A stretch of 39,165 nt of DNA from Planctomycetota bacterium (GTDB lineage: Bacteria; Planctomycetota; Planctomycetia; Gemmatales; Gemmataceae), in NCBI GenBank assembly GCA_021325115.1, contig JAJPHU010000078.1:1-39165 (forward strand), in the 5' to 3' direction. Under the pieces are notes generated by a model that saw nothing but the letters and a program-made list of their open reading frames with translations, was not told where the DNA came from and did not search any database. This document shows positions 1-7,822 of this stretch, in pieces; positions within the stretch are counted from its first letter, which is position 1, and each line of letters starts with the position of its first letter. A program made the translations under genes and the position numbers.

Positions 1-885
1 GAATTGCGCGACCGCTCTGGCACCATCAGTGCGCGGTTATGGAATGCACCAGAGCCGTTGGTGCGTTCCTTCGAGTCTGGCGATTTTCTGCGCGTCAAAG
101 GCAAGGTGCAGCTGTTCCAGGGTGCCTTGCAGATGATCCTCAATCAACTCGATCGCGTGGAGGCCGAGAAAATCGAATTGGCCGATTTTCTGCCGCATAC
201 CGAACAAGACATCAACAAGCTCTACGAACGACTCTGCACGCTGCTGCGCAAATTAGACAATCCGCACCTGCGCGCCCTGGCCGAATGTTTCCTGATGGAT
301 CACGAATTGATGCGTGGTTTCTGCAAAGCACCGGCAGGCGTGCGTAATCATCACGCCTATCTCGGCGGTTTGCTCGAACATGTCGTCACGCTCCTGGAAG
401 CTGCTGATCGCATTGCACCTTTGTATCCGGAGCTGAACCGCGATTTGTTATTGATGGGCATTTTTCTGCACGACATCGGCAAAGTCCGCGAGCTGAGCTA
501 TGACCGCGCCTTCAGCTATACCGATGAAGGACAGCTGATCGGCCATCTTGTTCTCGGCGTCGAAATGCTCGGCGAACAAGTGCGGCACGTGCCGGACCTG
601 ACCGGCGAGCCATTTCCCAATGAACTGTTACTGCGACTCAAGCACCTGATCGTCAGTCATCATGGCGCACTGGAGTTCGGCAGTCCCACCTTGCCGATGA
701 CGCCGGAAGCAATCGCTCTGCATTATCTCGACAATTTCGATGCCAAAATTCACAGTTTCACGCGCGACATCCGCGAGGACCGCGGCCCCTCTTCATGGAC
801 CCCGTACAGTCAGGCGGCCCAGCGACGGCTATTCAAGGGCAGCCGCTCTCCCAATGCAGAATACGGAATGTCGAATGCGGAATGA
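1..885 (+). CDS. 3'-5' exoribonuclease YhaM-like, HD domain (5' partial)
   Basis: The frame is open from base 1, so the gene starts upstream of the window. The visible 294 or so residues begin inside an OB-fold nucleic-acid-binding domain (roughly residues 1-55: SGTISARLWNA, FLRVKGKV) and continue into an HD phosphohydrolase domain with metal ligands at HH116-117, HD156-157 (FLHDIGK) and SHHG 218-221. OB plus HD in this order is the architecture of the YhaM/CBF1 family, which degrades RNA or single-stranded DNA from the 3' end in the cytoplasm. The last ten or so residues (NAEYGMSNAE) are encoded by the left arm of an inverted repeat, so the natural C-terminus seems to have been extended by a repeat. 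Family assignment is firm; exact substrate is inferred from the family. Confidence 0.85.
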   Translation, partial: ELRDRSGTISARLWNAPEPLVRSFESGDFLRVKGKVQLFQGALQMILNQLDRVEAEKIELADFLPHTEQDINKLYERLCTLLRKLDNPHLRALAECFLMDHELMRGFCKAPAGVRNHHAYLGGLLEHVVTLLEAADRIAPLYPELNRDLLLMGIFLHDIGKVRELSYDRAFSYTDEGQLIGHLVLGVEMLGEQVRHVPDLTGEPFPNELLLRLKHLIVSHHGALEFGSPTLPMTPEAIALHYLDNFDAKIHSFTRDIREDRGPSSWTPYSQAAQRRLFKGSRSPNAEYGMSNAE

Positions 886-919
886 AACCTCCTTGTCTTT
901 CATGGGGCATTCGACATTC
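866..919. repeat. Inverted repeat (GAATGTCGAATG arms)
   Basis: A 12-bp exact inverted pair, GAATGTCGAATG at 866-877 and CATTCGACATTC at 908-919, with looser pairing outward to about 852 and 927. The left arm is the 3' end of the YhaM-like gene. It lies between convergent genes and could act as a bidirectional terminator hairpin, but no T tract follows. Confidence 0.7.
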
Positions 920-934
920 TGCATGGGAGAAGGT

Positions 935-2722
935 TTACAGCTCATAAGGTGCTGACCCAAGTGGATGATGGTTAGCGTCGTAGATAACCCACTGAAGTGA
1001 GCCATCGGAGGCGGTCTCCACATCGGCAATGCCCTGGAAAGAGCCGTTTGAATCGTAGAAGATAAGTCCCCAGGCAACTCCTCCGACTGTCGCTACTGTG
1101 AGGTTGCCCAAGTTGGTATACGTCACCGGCACGGTGAGGGAACCGAGATTGACCTGGGACAAAAGTCCCGTTGACGCCGAGTACAAGGCGCTGAACAACG
1201 GCAGACTCCCCAGCGAGAATTGCATCTGTTCGCCCTTGCCCGAGTCAAACGTCAGGTTGGCTGGCAGCAGAGCGTTCCAGGCGCTCGTGGACACCGATAA
1301 AGAAGTGCTGTTATCGGCGAAGTTCGCAGTGGTAGCATTATCGCTATAGGACACGGCAACGCTCAAGCCGTAGAGCACATTTGCGAGCGGCACCGTCAGT
1401 TGCACGGTAGCCGTACCGTCCGTCACATTGCTTTGCCCTGACACGCCTGCCACCGTGAACGATACCGTGCCTTCGTTGACCGTGCCGTCCGGATTGCTTA
1501 CCTGAGCCGTTAGTGTTACTTGCGCCATGCCGCCTGTCAGGTCAGGAGTGATGCTGAAGGAAGTGAGACTCACACTTGTGGCATTCGCGGTGTTGACGGT
1601 GAGCGTTTGGCTGTTATCGGCGCTGGCATCGAAGTTTCCCGCGCTGTCGCTATAGTTGGCCCCGATAGTGTAGCTGCCAACAGGTGTGCCGCCCGGCAGA
1701 ATGTAGCTGACGCTGGTACTGCCGTTGATCACAACGCCCGAAGTCGCCTGGCCAATCATGTTCCCGTGGCTATCGAAGAGCGTGAACGTCACGGTGCCCT
1801 CGTTGACCGTTCCGGAGGTGCTGGTCACGGTAGCGGTCAGCATCACGTTCTGAGCATCGGTGCTGAAAGTGGCCGTGGTGCTCGTGGCCGTGGTCGTGGT
1901 GAAAGCGGGGTCGAGTGTGAGCTTGTGAGTAGCATCGGAGCTGTCGGCGAAGTTGCCGGCGCCGCCGTTGTTTGTGCTATCCCTGTAGACGGCTTTGATG
2001 GTATAGGTGCCGGCTGCTAAGCCAGCCGGCAGCGTGTAGGCGACGTGGACGCTGCCGCCGGTCACGGTGTTGGATGTCGTCGCCGTGCCAATAGTATTTC
2101 CGTTGTTATCAACGAGGGTGAAGGTGACTTTGCCTTCGTTGACCGTGCCGGCGCTGCTGGTCACGGCAGCAGTCAGTGTTACGTTCTGACTGCTGGTGCC
2201 GAAAGTGACCGCTGTGCTGGAGGCTGTGATCGTGGTGGCGGCGGCATTGACGGTGAGCGTGCCGGCGGTATCGGTGCCGTTGTCGGTGAAGCCGTCCGGG
2301 GTATCGCTGTAGCTGACATCGATGGTGTATTTGCCGGCCGCTTCGGCGGCAGGCAGCGTGAAGGAAGCGCTGGCCGAACCGTTTTGGACCAAGCCAGTCA
2401 CCGGGCTGCCGATCGCGTTGCCACTTTGGTCTTTCACGGTGAACGACACTGTGCCTTCGTTCACTGAGATGCTGGACTGGGTGGCATCTGTGACCGTGGC
2501 CGTTAGAGTTAGATCCTGCTGATTGACGCTAAAAGACGTGGCGAGGCTCCCTCCGGCTACAGTGACCAGATCGGCCGAAGGTGCCAGCCGGTCTTCCAGC
2601 ACTTCCAGACACAGTCGAACGCGGCGATGCACTGGCGAACACCGCCAGGCTTCTCGGCATTGCAGGGACGGGCCCGGGAACAAACTACGCTGAAGCTGTC
2701 GCAACCATTGGGATACGAACAT
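935..2722 (-). CDS. Ig-like repeat surface protein with planctomycete N-terminal LEDRLAPS motif
   Basis: A 595-residue protein that is probably exported. Residues 39-50 read LEVLEDRLAPSA, a variant of the LEPR-XLL/LEDR motif found near the N-terminus of many large planctomycete extracellular proteins; the preceding 38 residues are basic and not a classical signal peptide. Four Ig-like domains follow, each carrying the same V-N-E-G-(T/K)-V strand motif at about residues 87, 194, 305 and 415, giving a period near 108 residues, typical of Big_3/Ig-like bacterial adhesin repeats. After residue 480 comes a different C-terminal domain without repeats (NLTFDSGKGEQ to the end). The ATG at 2722 is preceded by AAGG about 10 bases upstream. 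A role in adhesion or cell-surface structure is inferred; no enzyme motif is visible. Confidence 0.8.
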   Translation of the reverse strand: MFVSQWLRQLQRSLFPGPSLQCREAWRCSPVHRRVRLCLEVLEDRLAPSADLVTVAGGSLATSFSVNQQDLTLTATVTDATQSSISVNEGTVSFTVKDQSGNAIGSPVTGLVQNGSASASFTLPAAEAAGKYTIDVSYSDTPDGFTDNGTDTAGTLTVNAAATTITASSTAVTFGTSSQNVTLTAAVTSSAGTVNEGKVTFTLVDNNGNTIGTATTSNTVTGGSVHVAYTLPAGLAAGTYTIKAVYRDSTNNGGAGNFADSSDATHKLTLDPAFTTTTATSTTATFSTDAQNVMLTATVTSTSGTVNEGTVTFTLFDSHGNMIGQATSGVVINGSTSVSYILPGGTPVGSYTIGANYSDSAGNFDASADNSQTLTVNTANATSVSLTSFSITPDLTGGMAQVTLTAQVSNPDGTVNEGTVSFTVAGVSGQSNVTDGTATVQLTVPLANVLYGLSVAVSYSDNATTANFADNSTSLSVSTSAWNALLPANLTFDSGKGEQMQFSLGSLPLFSALYSASTGLLSQVNLGSLTVPVTYTNLGNLTVATVGGVAWGLIFYDSNGSFQGIADVETASDGSLQWVIYDANHHPLGSAPYEL

Positions 2723-2899
2723 AGAAGCAAACCTTAAACAAAGGATAAAAGGATTGATTCGTAGTCAGCTGCATTGCTCGGCCAGACCGGACAACGTTAT
2801 TCATCTCGTCAAACATATATAGGACGTTCTGAATGACGGAAAAGATTCGTAAAAATTGAGAAATGAGAAGTAAGCATTGACTTGTTTTTTGATGCACGG

Positions 2900-2928
2900 T
2901 TGCCTCACCAGGCGGATGCGGTTATGCT
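2900..2928 (+). promoter_or_regulatory. Candidate sigma70-type promoter of the AhpD-like gene
   Basis: TTGCCT at 2900-2905 and TATGCT at 2923-2928 are separated by 17 bases and lie about 60 bases before the ATG at 2991. The fit to consensus is partial, and planctomycete promoters are poorly defined. Confidence 0.35.
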
Positions 2929-2990
2929 GATGTACCATCCGTGAAAAAGGGAGAGACGCCTTGAGGAAAGAATCGTCAGGAGTAAACCTT

Positions 2991-3389
2991 ATGGCCACCG
3001 TCAAACTTGTCGAGGAAAATTGCGCTCATCCCATTGTCCAGCGCGTGTTCGCCGACATCAAAGCGACAAAAAAGATCGATCGCATCCCGAATATCTGGCG
3101 TGCCCTGGCCACTCACCCGGAACATCTGGAACTGTGCTGGACACGCCTCAAAGCCATCATGCGGCCGGGCAAGATCGATCTCTTGACCAAGGAGATCATC
3201 GCTTTGGCTGTGTCGGCGACGAACAATTGTCACTACTGAATCAACTCGCACACCGCCGCCGTGCAGCGGCTAGGGTTGGACAATGAGGGCTTGGGCGAAG
3301 TGCTGGCCGTTGTCGGATTGTTCAACCAGATGAACAGCCTCGCCAACGCCTACCAGGTCGAGCCGGACATCTTACCGGAACCGCGCTGA
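2991..3389 (+). CDS. AhpD/carboxymuconolactone decarboxylase-like protein, putative selenoprotein (UGA at 3237-3239)
   Basis: Start ATG at 2991 follows AGGAG by about 8 bases. The frame runs 82 codons to an in-frame TGA at 3237-3239, then continues without another stop to TGA at 3387-3389 (132 residues). Both halves belong to one AhpD-like peroxidase-related protein: before the TGA, LLTKEIIALAVSATNNCHY; after it, INSHTAAVQRLG and VVGLFNQMNSLANA. The family motif E-x11-C-x2-C-x3-H is complete as E68, C80, position 83 and H87, and position 83 is the TGA. Cysteine codons TGC/TGT differ by one base, so either selenocysteine replaces the catalytic cysteine (CxxU) or a nonsense mutation or read error broke the gene. 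Sec-containing AhpD-like proteins are known as a class, and the hairpin after the TGA fits a bacterial SECIS. Likely role: thiol/selenol peroxide or disulfide chemistry in the cytoplasm. The family call is firm; Sec decoding is inference. Confidence 0.7.
3241..3279 (+). promoter_or_regulatory. Candidate bacterial SECIS stem-loop
   Basis: Directly after the UGA (3237-3239), UCAACUC (3241-3247) can pair with GGGUUGG (3273-3279), seven pairs including two G-U. Above an asymmetric internal loop, GCCGC (3255-3259) pairs with GCGGC (3266-3270), leaving a six-base apical loop CGUGCA. The loop starts 20 bases after the UGA and has G as its second base. Bacterial SECIS elements usually need a stem-loop within about 16-37 bases of the UGA and a G in the first two loop positions. 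The region is also coding, so pairing by chance is possible. Confidence 0.5.
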
Positions 3390-3405
3390 CTCACGAAAGA
3401 AGCTC

Positions 3406-3538
3406 AGAGCTACCGGACCAAACCTCCTCTCTCCTCGTGGGGGGAGGGCTGGGGTAGGAGGTGTCAAGGCAATGGAGCCAAGAAGTTGTGTCCCCCCACC
3501 CCAACCCTCCCCCACAAGGAGGGAGAGAAAAGGCCGCT
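3406..3538. repeat. ~130-bp GC-rich palindromic element, copy 1
   Basis: This stretch starts AGAGCTACCGG and ends AAGGCCGCT. It has G-run and C-run arms (GGGGGGAGGGCTGGGG against CCCCACCCCAACCCTCCCCC) that can fold on each other. The reverse complement of 38493-38620 matches it along its length with scattered substitutions. No ORF lies in it. It fills most of the gap between the AhpD-like gene and the HIT gene. Confidence 0.75.
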
Positions 3539-3550
3539 CGCCCTAACTAT

Positions 3551-3672
3551 AGAGTCTCAAAGAACACAGAGAAGAAAACGCAAAGAAAGGGAAAAGAAAA
3601 TTGACCCATAAGTCAACTATTTAAATAGGGATAATTTCTCTCGGATCTTTTTCCTGTGTTTTCTGAGACTCT
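3551..3672. repeat. Inverted repeat of the ACACAGAG family, copy 1
   Basis: AGAGTCTCA at 3551-3559 pairs exactly with TGAGACTCT at 3664-3672. The arms continue imperfectly inward through AAGAACACAGAG and CTGTGTTTTCTG, with an A- and T-rich centre. Three relatives occur at 5169, 32136 and 32707. Confidence 0.65.
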
Positions 3673-3692
3673 GTGGTTAGCTTTTTTGGCTA

Positions 3693-4037
3693 TCATCCAG
3701 GCGGCCAGGCAAAGTTGCGGCCGCCGAGCAGGTGCAGGTGCAAATGCGGTACAGTTTGGCCAGCACGTTCCTTGCAATTGAGCACTAGCCGATAGCCGTC
3801 GCCAATGCCCAGTTTTTCCGCCAGCTGTGCGGCCACCCAATGCAGATGGCCCAGCAACTCGCGGTCTTCGGCCTGGATGTCGGCGTGCGTTGGAATGACC
3901 TTGCGCGGGATGATGAGCACGTGTACGGGCGCCTGCGGATTATTGTCGTGGAAGGCGATGCAGTGCTCGTCCTCATAGAGGATACGGGCAGGGATTTTCT
4001 TTTCAAGGATCTTCAAGAAAATGTTGTCGCTCAGCAT
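3693..4037 (-). CDS. HIT family nucleotide hydrolase (HinT-like)
   Basis: A 114-residue protein, the usual length for bacterial HinT. The catalytic histidine triad is intact: QTVPHLHLHLLGGR with HLHLH at residues 98-102. The N-terminal FLKILEKKIPARILYEDEHCIAFHDNNPQAPVHVLIIPRK matches the purine-nucleoside phosphoramidate hydrolase fold. Members hydrolyse AMP-lysine, AMP-NH2 and aminoacyl-adenylates in the cytoplasm. ATG at 4037 has GAGGAGG about 6 bases upstream. It is divergent from the RNase HII-like gene, and the shared 98-bp spacer is made of an AAAACCG inverted repeat. Confidence 0.92.
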   Translation of the reverse strand: MLSDNIFLKILEKKIPARILYEDEHCIAFHDNNPQAPVHVLIIPRKVIPTHADIQAEDRELLGHLHWVAAQLAEKLGIGDGYRLVLNCKERAGQTVPHLHLHLLGGRNFAWPPG

Positions 4038-4049
4038 ATCGCAGCCTCC

Positions 4050-5167
<1,118 letters not shown>

Positions 5168-5168
5168 A

Positions 5169-5303
5169 GAGCGAACCACAGAGAACACAGAGAAGAACAC
5201 AAAAAAGACAAAAATTATTCTATATCTATTTTATATTTTTAACTTGTTATTTTCCTTTTTATGTCTTTCTCTGGGTTCTCTGTGGCTCTGTGGTTTGCTC
5301 TTT
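5169..5303. repeat. Inverted repeat of the ACCACAGAG/AACACAGAG family, copy 2
   Basis: GAGCGAACCACAGAG (5169-5183) pairs with CTCTGTGGTTTGCTC (5286-5300) with one mismatch, and AACACAGAGAA pairs loosely with TTCTCTGTGG further in. The centre is strongly AT-rich (about 5200-5265). It separates two convergent genes. Confidence 0.75.
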
Positions 5304-5305
5304 TG

Positions 5306-5644
5306 TCACTTTACCACTTCCACCTGGCTGTCATCATCCAGCGTGATGCTCGATAATTCACCGTTGTCCTTGGTGAAATGGACGGTGGCAACAACGATGT
5401 CATCCTCCGGCACGCGCTCAGTGGCCAGTCCAGTGACCAGGAAATTAACGCCGCGAAAGACACCTTCAATGGTGGTGTTCCAGCGGCGGCGCGTGTTGAT
5501 GGCCACAGTCTGCGTGATGCGGATACGTTGGCCGGGCTGCAAACTCCGCAGCAGGTTGGCCAACTCCGCCCGCACTGGCCGCGTGGACGATGGCAAAGGT
5601 GAATCGGCTGCGTAAGCTGTCGAGTCGAACGAGGAAGCACTCAC
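5306..5644 (-). CDS. Small conserved-looking hypothetical, coupled to ilvN
   Basis: A 112-residue soluble protein with no motif I recognise. Residues 27-112 look like a compact beta-rich domain (GQRIRITQTVAI, NTTIEGVFRGVNFL, DIVVATVHFTKDNGELSSITLDDDSQVEVV). The start is GTG at 5644, overlapping the stop of the ilvN-like gene as GTGA, so translation is probably coupled and the two genes share a transcript. A link to branched-chain amino-acid synthesis is only inferred from that position. No signal peptide or membrane segment is seen. Confidence 0.65.
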   Translation of the reverse strand: MSASSFDSTAYAADSPLPSSTRPVRAELANLLRSLQPGQRIRITQTVAINTRRRWNTTIEGVFRGVNFLVTGLATERVPEDDIVVATVHFTKDNGELSSITLDDDSQVEVVK

Positions 5645-6138
5645 AAGATGTCTCCTTGACCGGGCGTGCCGCGGACCAGAGCAATGCGCCCGGTGCGTGC
5701 CAATTCCAGAATGCCGTAGGGGCGCATCAATTCGATGAAAGCTTCGATCTTGCTCTCTTGGCCGCTAATTTCAACCATGAGGTTCGTGGGGCTAATATCG
5801 ACGACGCGGCCGCGGAACATCTCAACGAGCAAGCTGATCTCAACGCGCTGCTGCGGGGTAGCGTTGACTTTGATGAGCATGAGATCGCGCTCAACAAAGT
5901 TTTCGCTGCTGATGTCCTGCACCTTGACGACGGTGATGATCTTGTCCAGCTGTTTGCGCACCTGTTCCAACTCGGCGTCGTCGCCGTGGACCACGAAAGT
6001 CATGCGCGACAGATCGGGCTGCTCGGTCTCGCCAACGGCCAAGCTGTCGATGTTGAAACCGCGCGAAGCAAGCATCCCAGAGATGTGAGCCAGGACGCCG
6101 GGTTGGTTCTGTACCAGCGCCGACAAAACGTGCCGCAT
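5641..6138 (-). CDS. ilvN: Acetolactate synthase small (regulatory) subunit
   Basis: The regulatory subunit of acetohydroxyacid synthase, first step of valine, leucine and isoleucine synthesis; it binds the catalytic subunit and mediates valine feedback. The start is placed at ATG 6138 (MRHVLSALVQNQPGVL), giving 165 residues, the normal family length, with GGGGGAC about 10 bases upstream; a longer upstream frame to 6267 lacks family similarity. The N-terminal ACT domain is recognisable (VLAHISGMLASRGFNIDSLAVG, then MTFVVHGDD), followed by the C-terminal domain (VERDLMLIKV, GRVVDISPTNLMVEISG, PYGILELARTGRIALVRG). ilvB is not in the window. The 276-bp spacer to kbl contains no ORF or attenuator that I can support. 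Confidence 0.92.
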   Translation of the reverse strand: MRHVLSALVQNQPGVLAHISGMLASRGFNIDSLAVGETEQPDLSRMTFVVHGDDAELEQVRKQLDKIITVVKVQDISSENFVERDLMLIKVNATPQQRVEISLLVEMFRGRVVDISPTNLMVEISGQESKIEAFIELMRPYGILELARTGRIALVRGTPGQGDIL

Positions 6139-6414
6139 GTTCCGATTGTCCCCCAAAACCACAAGAACTACACGATTGATCTTAGGAGCGAGACACGCTT
6201 GAAGCAATTGGGGTTCGCGGCAATTGGGCTGTTCAGCGTAGTGTGAGGAAACCGACGACGTTGGCAATGTTGCCGATGGTAGTGCGCGAGGCTGGATTCA
6301 CGATCCGTGTGAGGAGATTATCCAGAAAGAATACGCTTCTTTGTCCGGTGCGATGGTTCACTTCTTCAGGTAACGGTTCCTACTCTAATCCTTCCGCGAT
6401 CGGGAAAAAATCGA

Positions 6415-7608
6415 TTATTTGCCGATCACCCCCAACTCCTGGCCGACTTCCGTGAACGCAGCAATAGCGCGGTCGATCTGTTCCGGCGTGTGCGCCGCCG
6501 ACATTTGAATGCGGATGCGTGCCTGCCCTTGCGGCACGACAGGATAGCTGAAGCCAATGACATAGATGTCGCGTCTCAGCAGGGCGTCGGCCATACGTGT
6601 GGCCAAGGCCGCGTCGCCGAGCATGACCGGCAGGATAGGATGCTGTCCCGGCTTGAGCTGGAAGCCGGCTGCTTCCAAACCGGCCCTCATGCGGCGTGCG
6701 TTATCATGCAGCCGATCGCGCAGGGCGCTGCTCTGGCTGACCAGCTCCAGCGCCTTGAGGGCGGCCATGACAATCGGCGGCGGCAGGGCGTTGGAGAACA
6801 GATAGGTCCGCGAGCGCTGCCGCAGCATCTCGATGACTTCGGTGCGTCCGCAGGTGAAGCCGCCCGAAGCGCCGCCCAACGTCTTGCCCAGCGTGCTGGT
6901 GATAATGTCTACACGGTTCTCAACACCCAGGTACTCCGCTGTACCGCGGCCGCCTGCACCAAGGATGCCGGTAGCGTGGCTATCATCTACCACCACGATC
7001 GCATCATAGCGATCGGCAAGATCGCAAATGTCCGGTAATTTCGCCAGCGCCCCATCCATCGAGAAAACACCGTCGCTAACGATCAGCCGCAGCCGGCAAT
7101 TAGCGCTGTCGCGCAGGCCATGCTCCAATTCGCTCATATCACCGTGGCGATAGCGGATGCGCCGCGCCTTGCACAGCCGGATGCCGTCGATGATGCTGGC
7201 GTGATTTAGCTCATCGCTCAGTACCGCATCCGCATCGCTGAGGATCGTCTCAAACAAGCCGCCGTTGGCGTCCCAGCACGAGCTGTACAGAATGGCATCA
7301 TCCTTGCCGAGAAAGCGCGCGATGCTGCTTTCCAATTGTTTGTGCAAGGTCTGCGTGCCACAGATAAAGCGCACCGAAGACATGCCGTAGCCGAAGCGGC
7401 GCAGCCCTTCATGAGCTGCCTCGACAATGGCGGGGTGATTAGCTAATCCCAGATAGTTATTGGCGCAAAAGTTGATGACTTCGCGGCCATGGACATGAAT
7501 GGCTGCACCCTGCGGCCCTTCTAACTGCCGCTCGTGCTTGTACAGACCGCGCGCGCGGAGATCCTCGAGTTGGGACCGCAAGACTTGAAGCAAGTGTTGA
7601 TCGCTCAT
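6415..7608 (-). CDS. kbl: Glycine C-acetyltransferase (2-amino-3-ketobutyrate CoA ligase)
   Basis: A PLP-dependent enzyme of the alpha-oxoamine synthase family that interconverts 2-amino-3-oxobutyrate plus CoA with glycine plus acetyl-CoA, completing threonine degradation. The protein is 397 residues from ATG 7608 (MSDQHLLQ), near the 398 of the E. coli enzyme; a GTG three codons earlier is an alternative. Signatures: [16 protein letters not shown] near residue 48, [26 protein letters not shown] (PLP-contacting Asp and His), and the Schiff-base lysine in [14 protein letters not shown]. No tdh lies nearby. The closely related AONS (BioF) is a weaker alternative because the N-terminal block is typical of Kbl. 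Confidence 0.9.
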   Translation of the reverse strand: MSDQHLLQVLRSQLEDLRARGLYKHERQLEGPQGAAIHVHGREVINFCANNYLGLANHPAIVEAAHEGLRRFGYGMSSVRFICGTQTLHKQLESSIARFLGKDDAILYSSCWDANGGLFETILSDADAVLSDELNHASIIDGIRLCKARRIRYRHGDMSELEHGLRDSANCRLRLIVSDGVFSMDGALAKLPDICDLADRYDAIVVVDDSHATGILGAGGRGTAEYLGVENRVDIITSTLGKTLGGASGGFTCGRTEVIEMLRQRSRTYLFSNALPPPIVMAALKALELVSQSSALRDRLHDNARRMRAGLEAAGFQLKPGQHPILPVMLGDAALATRMADALLRRDIYVIGFSYPVVPQGQARIRIQMSAAHTPEQIDRAIAAFTEVGQELGVIGK

Positions 7609-7746
7609 GTTTGTCACCAGGAGAGACCAGAGAACCCATCGGGATTAAGACTCCATCATTCTATAGCGGGGATGCCAAAAACGCCTTTTTGTTTGCCCGC
7701 TTACTGTCGGGTTCTCATAATAAGGGCGTTCCGAAATGAGTGGTGG

Positions 7747-7794
7747 TTTTGCTGCGAGCCGCAGGCGAGTGCTCGCCTGTAGCTCGCAGCAAAA
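7747..7794. repeat. GAGCCGCAGGCGAG palindrome
   Basis: TTTTGCTGCGAGC (7747-7759) pairs exactly with GCTCGCAGCAAAA (7782-7794), and GCAGGCGAG pairs inside with one mismatch. It lies just ahead of the C45-family gene. The core GAGCCGCAGGCGAG is shared with the palindrome at 35323-35380. Confidence 0.8.
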
Positions 7795-7822
7795 CGATAA
7801 ATTCTCCACGAGGAGCATTCCC

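Noticed and set aside
3240..3389. Simple pseudogene interpretation of the AhpD-like gene
   Set aside because: Not excluded, but the UGA hits the redox Cys position exactly, the downstream frame is intact and conserved, and a SECIS-like hairpin follows.
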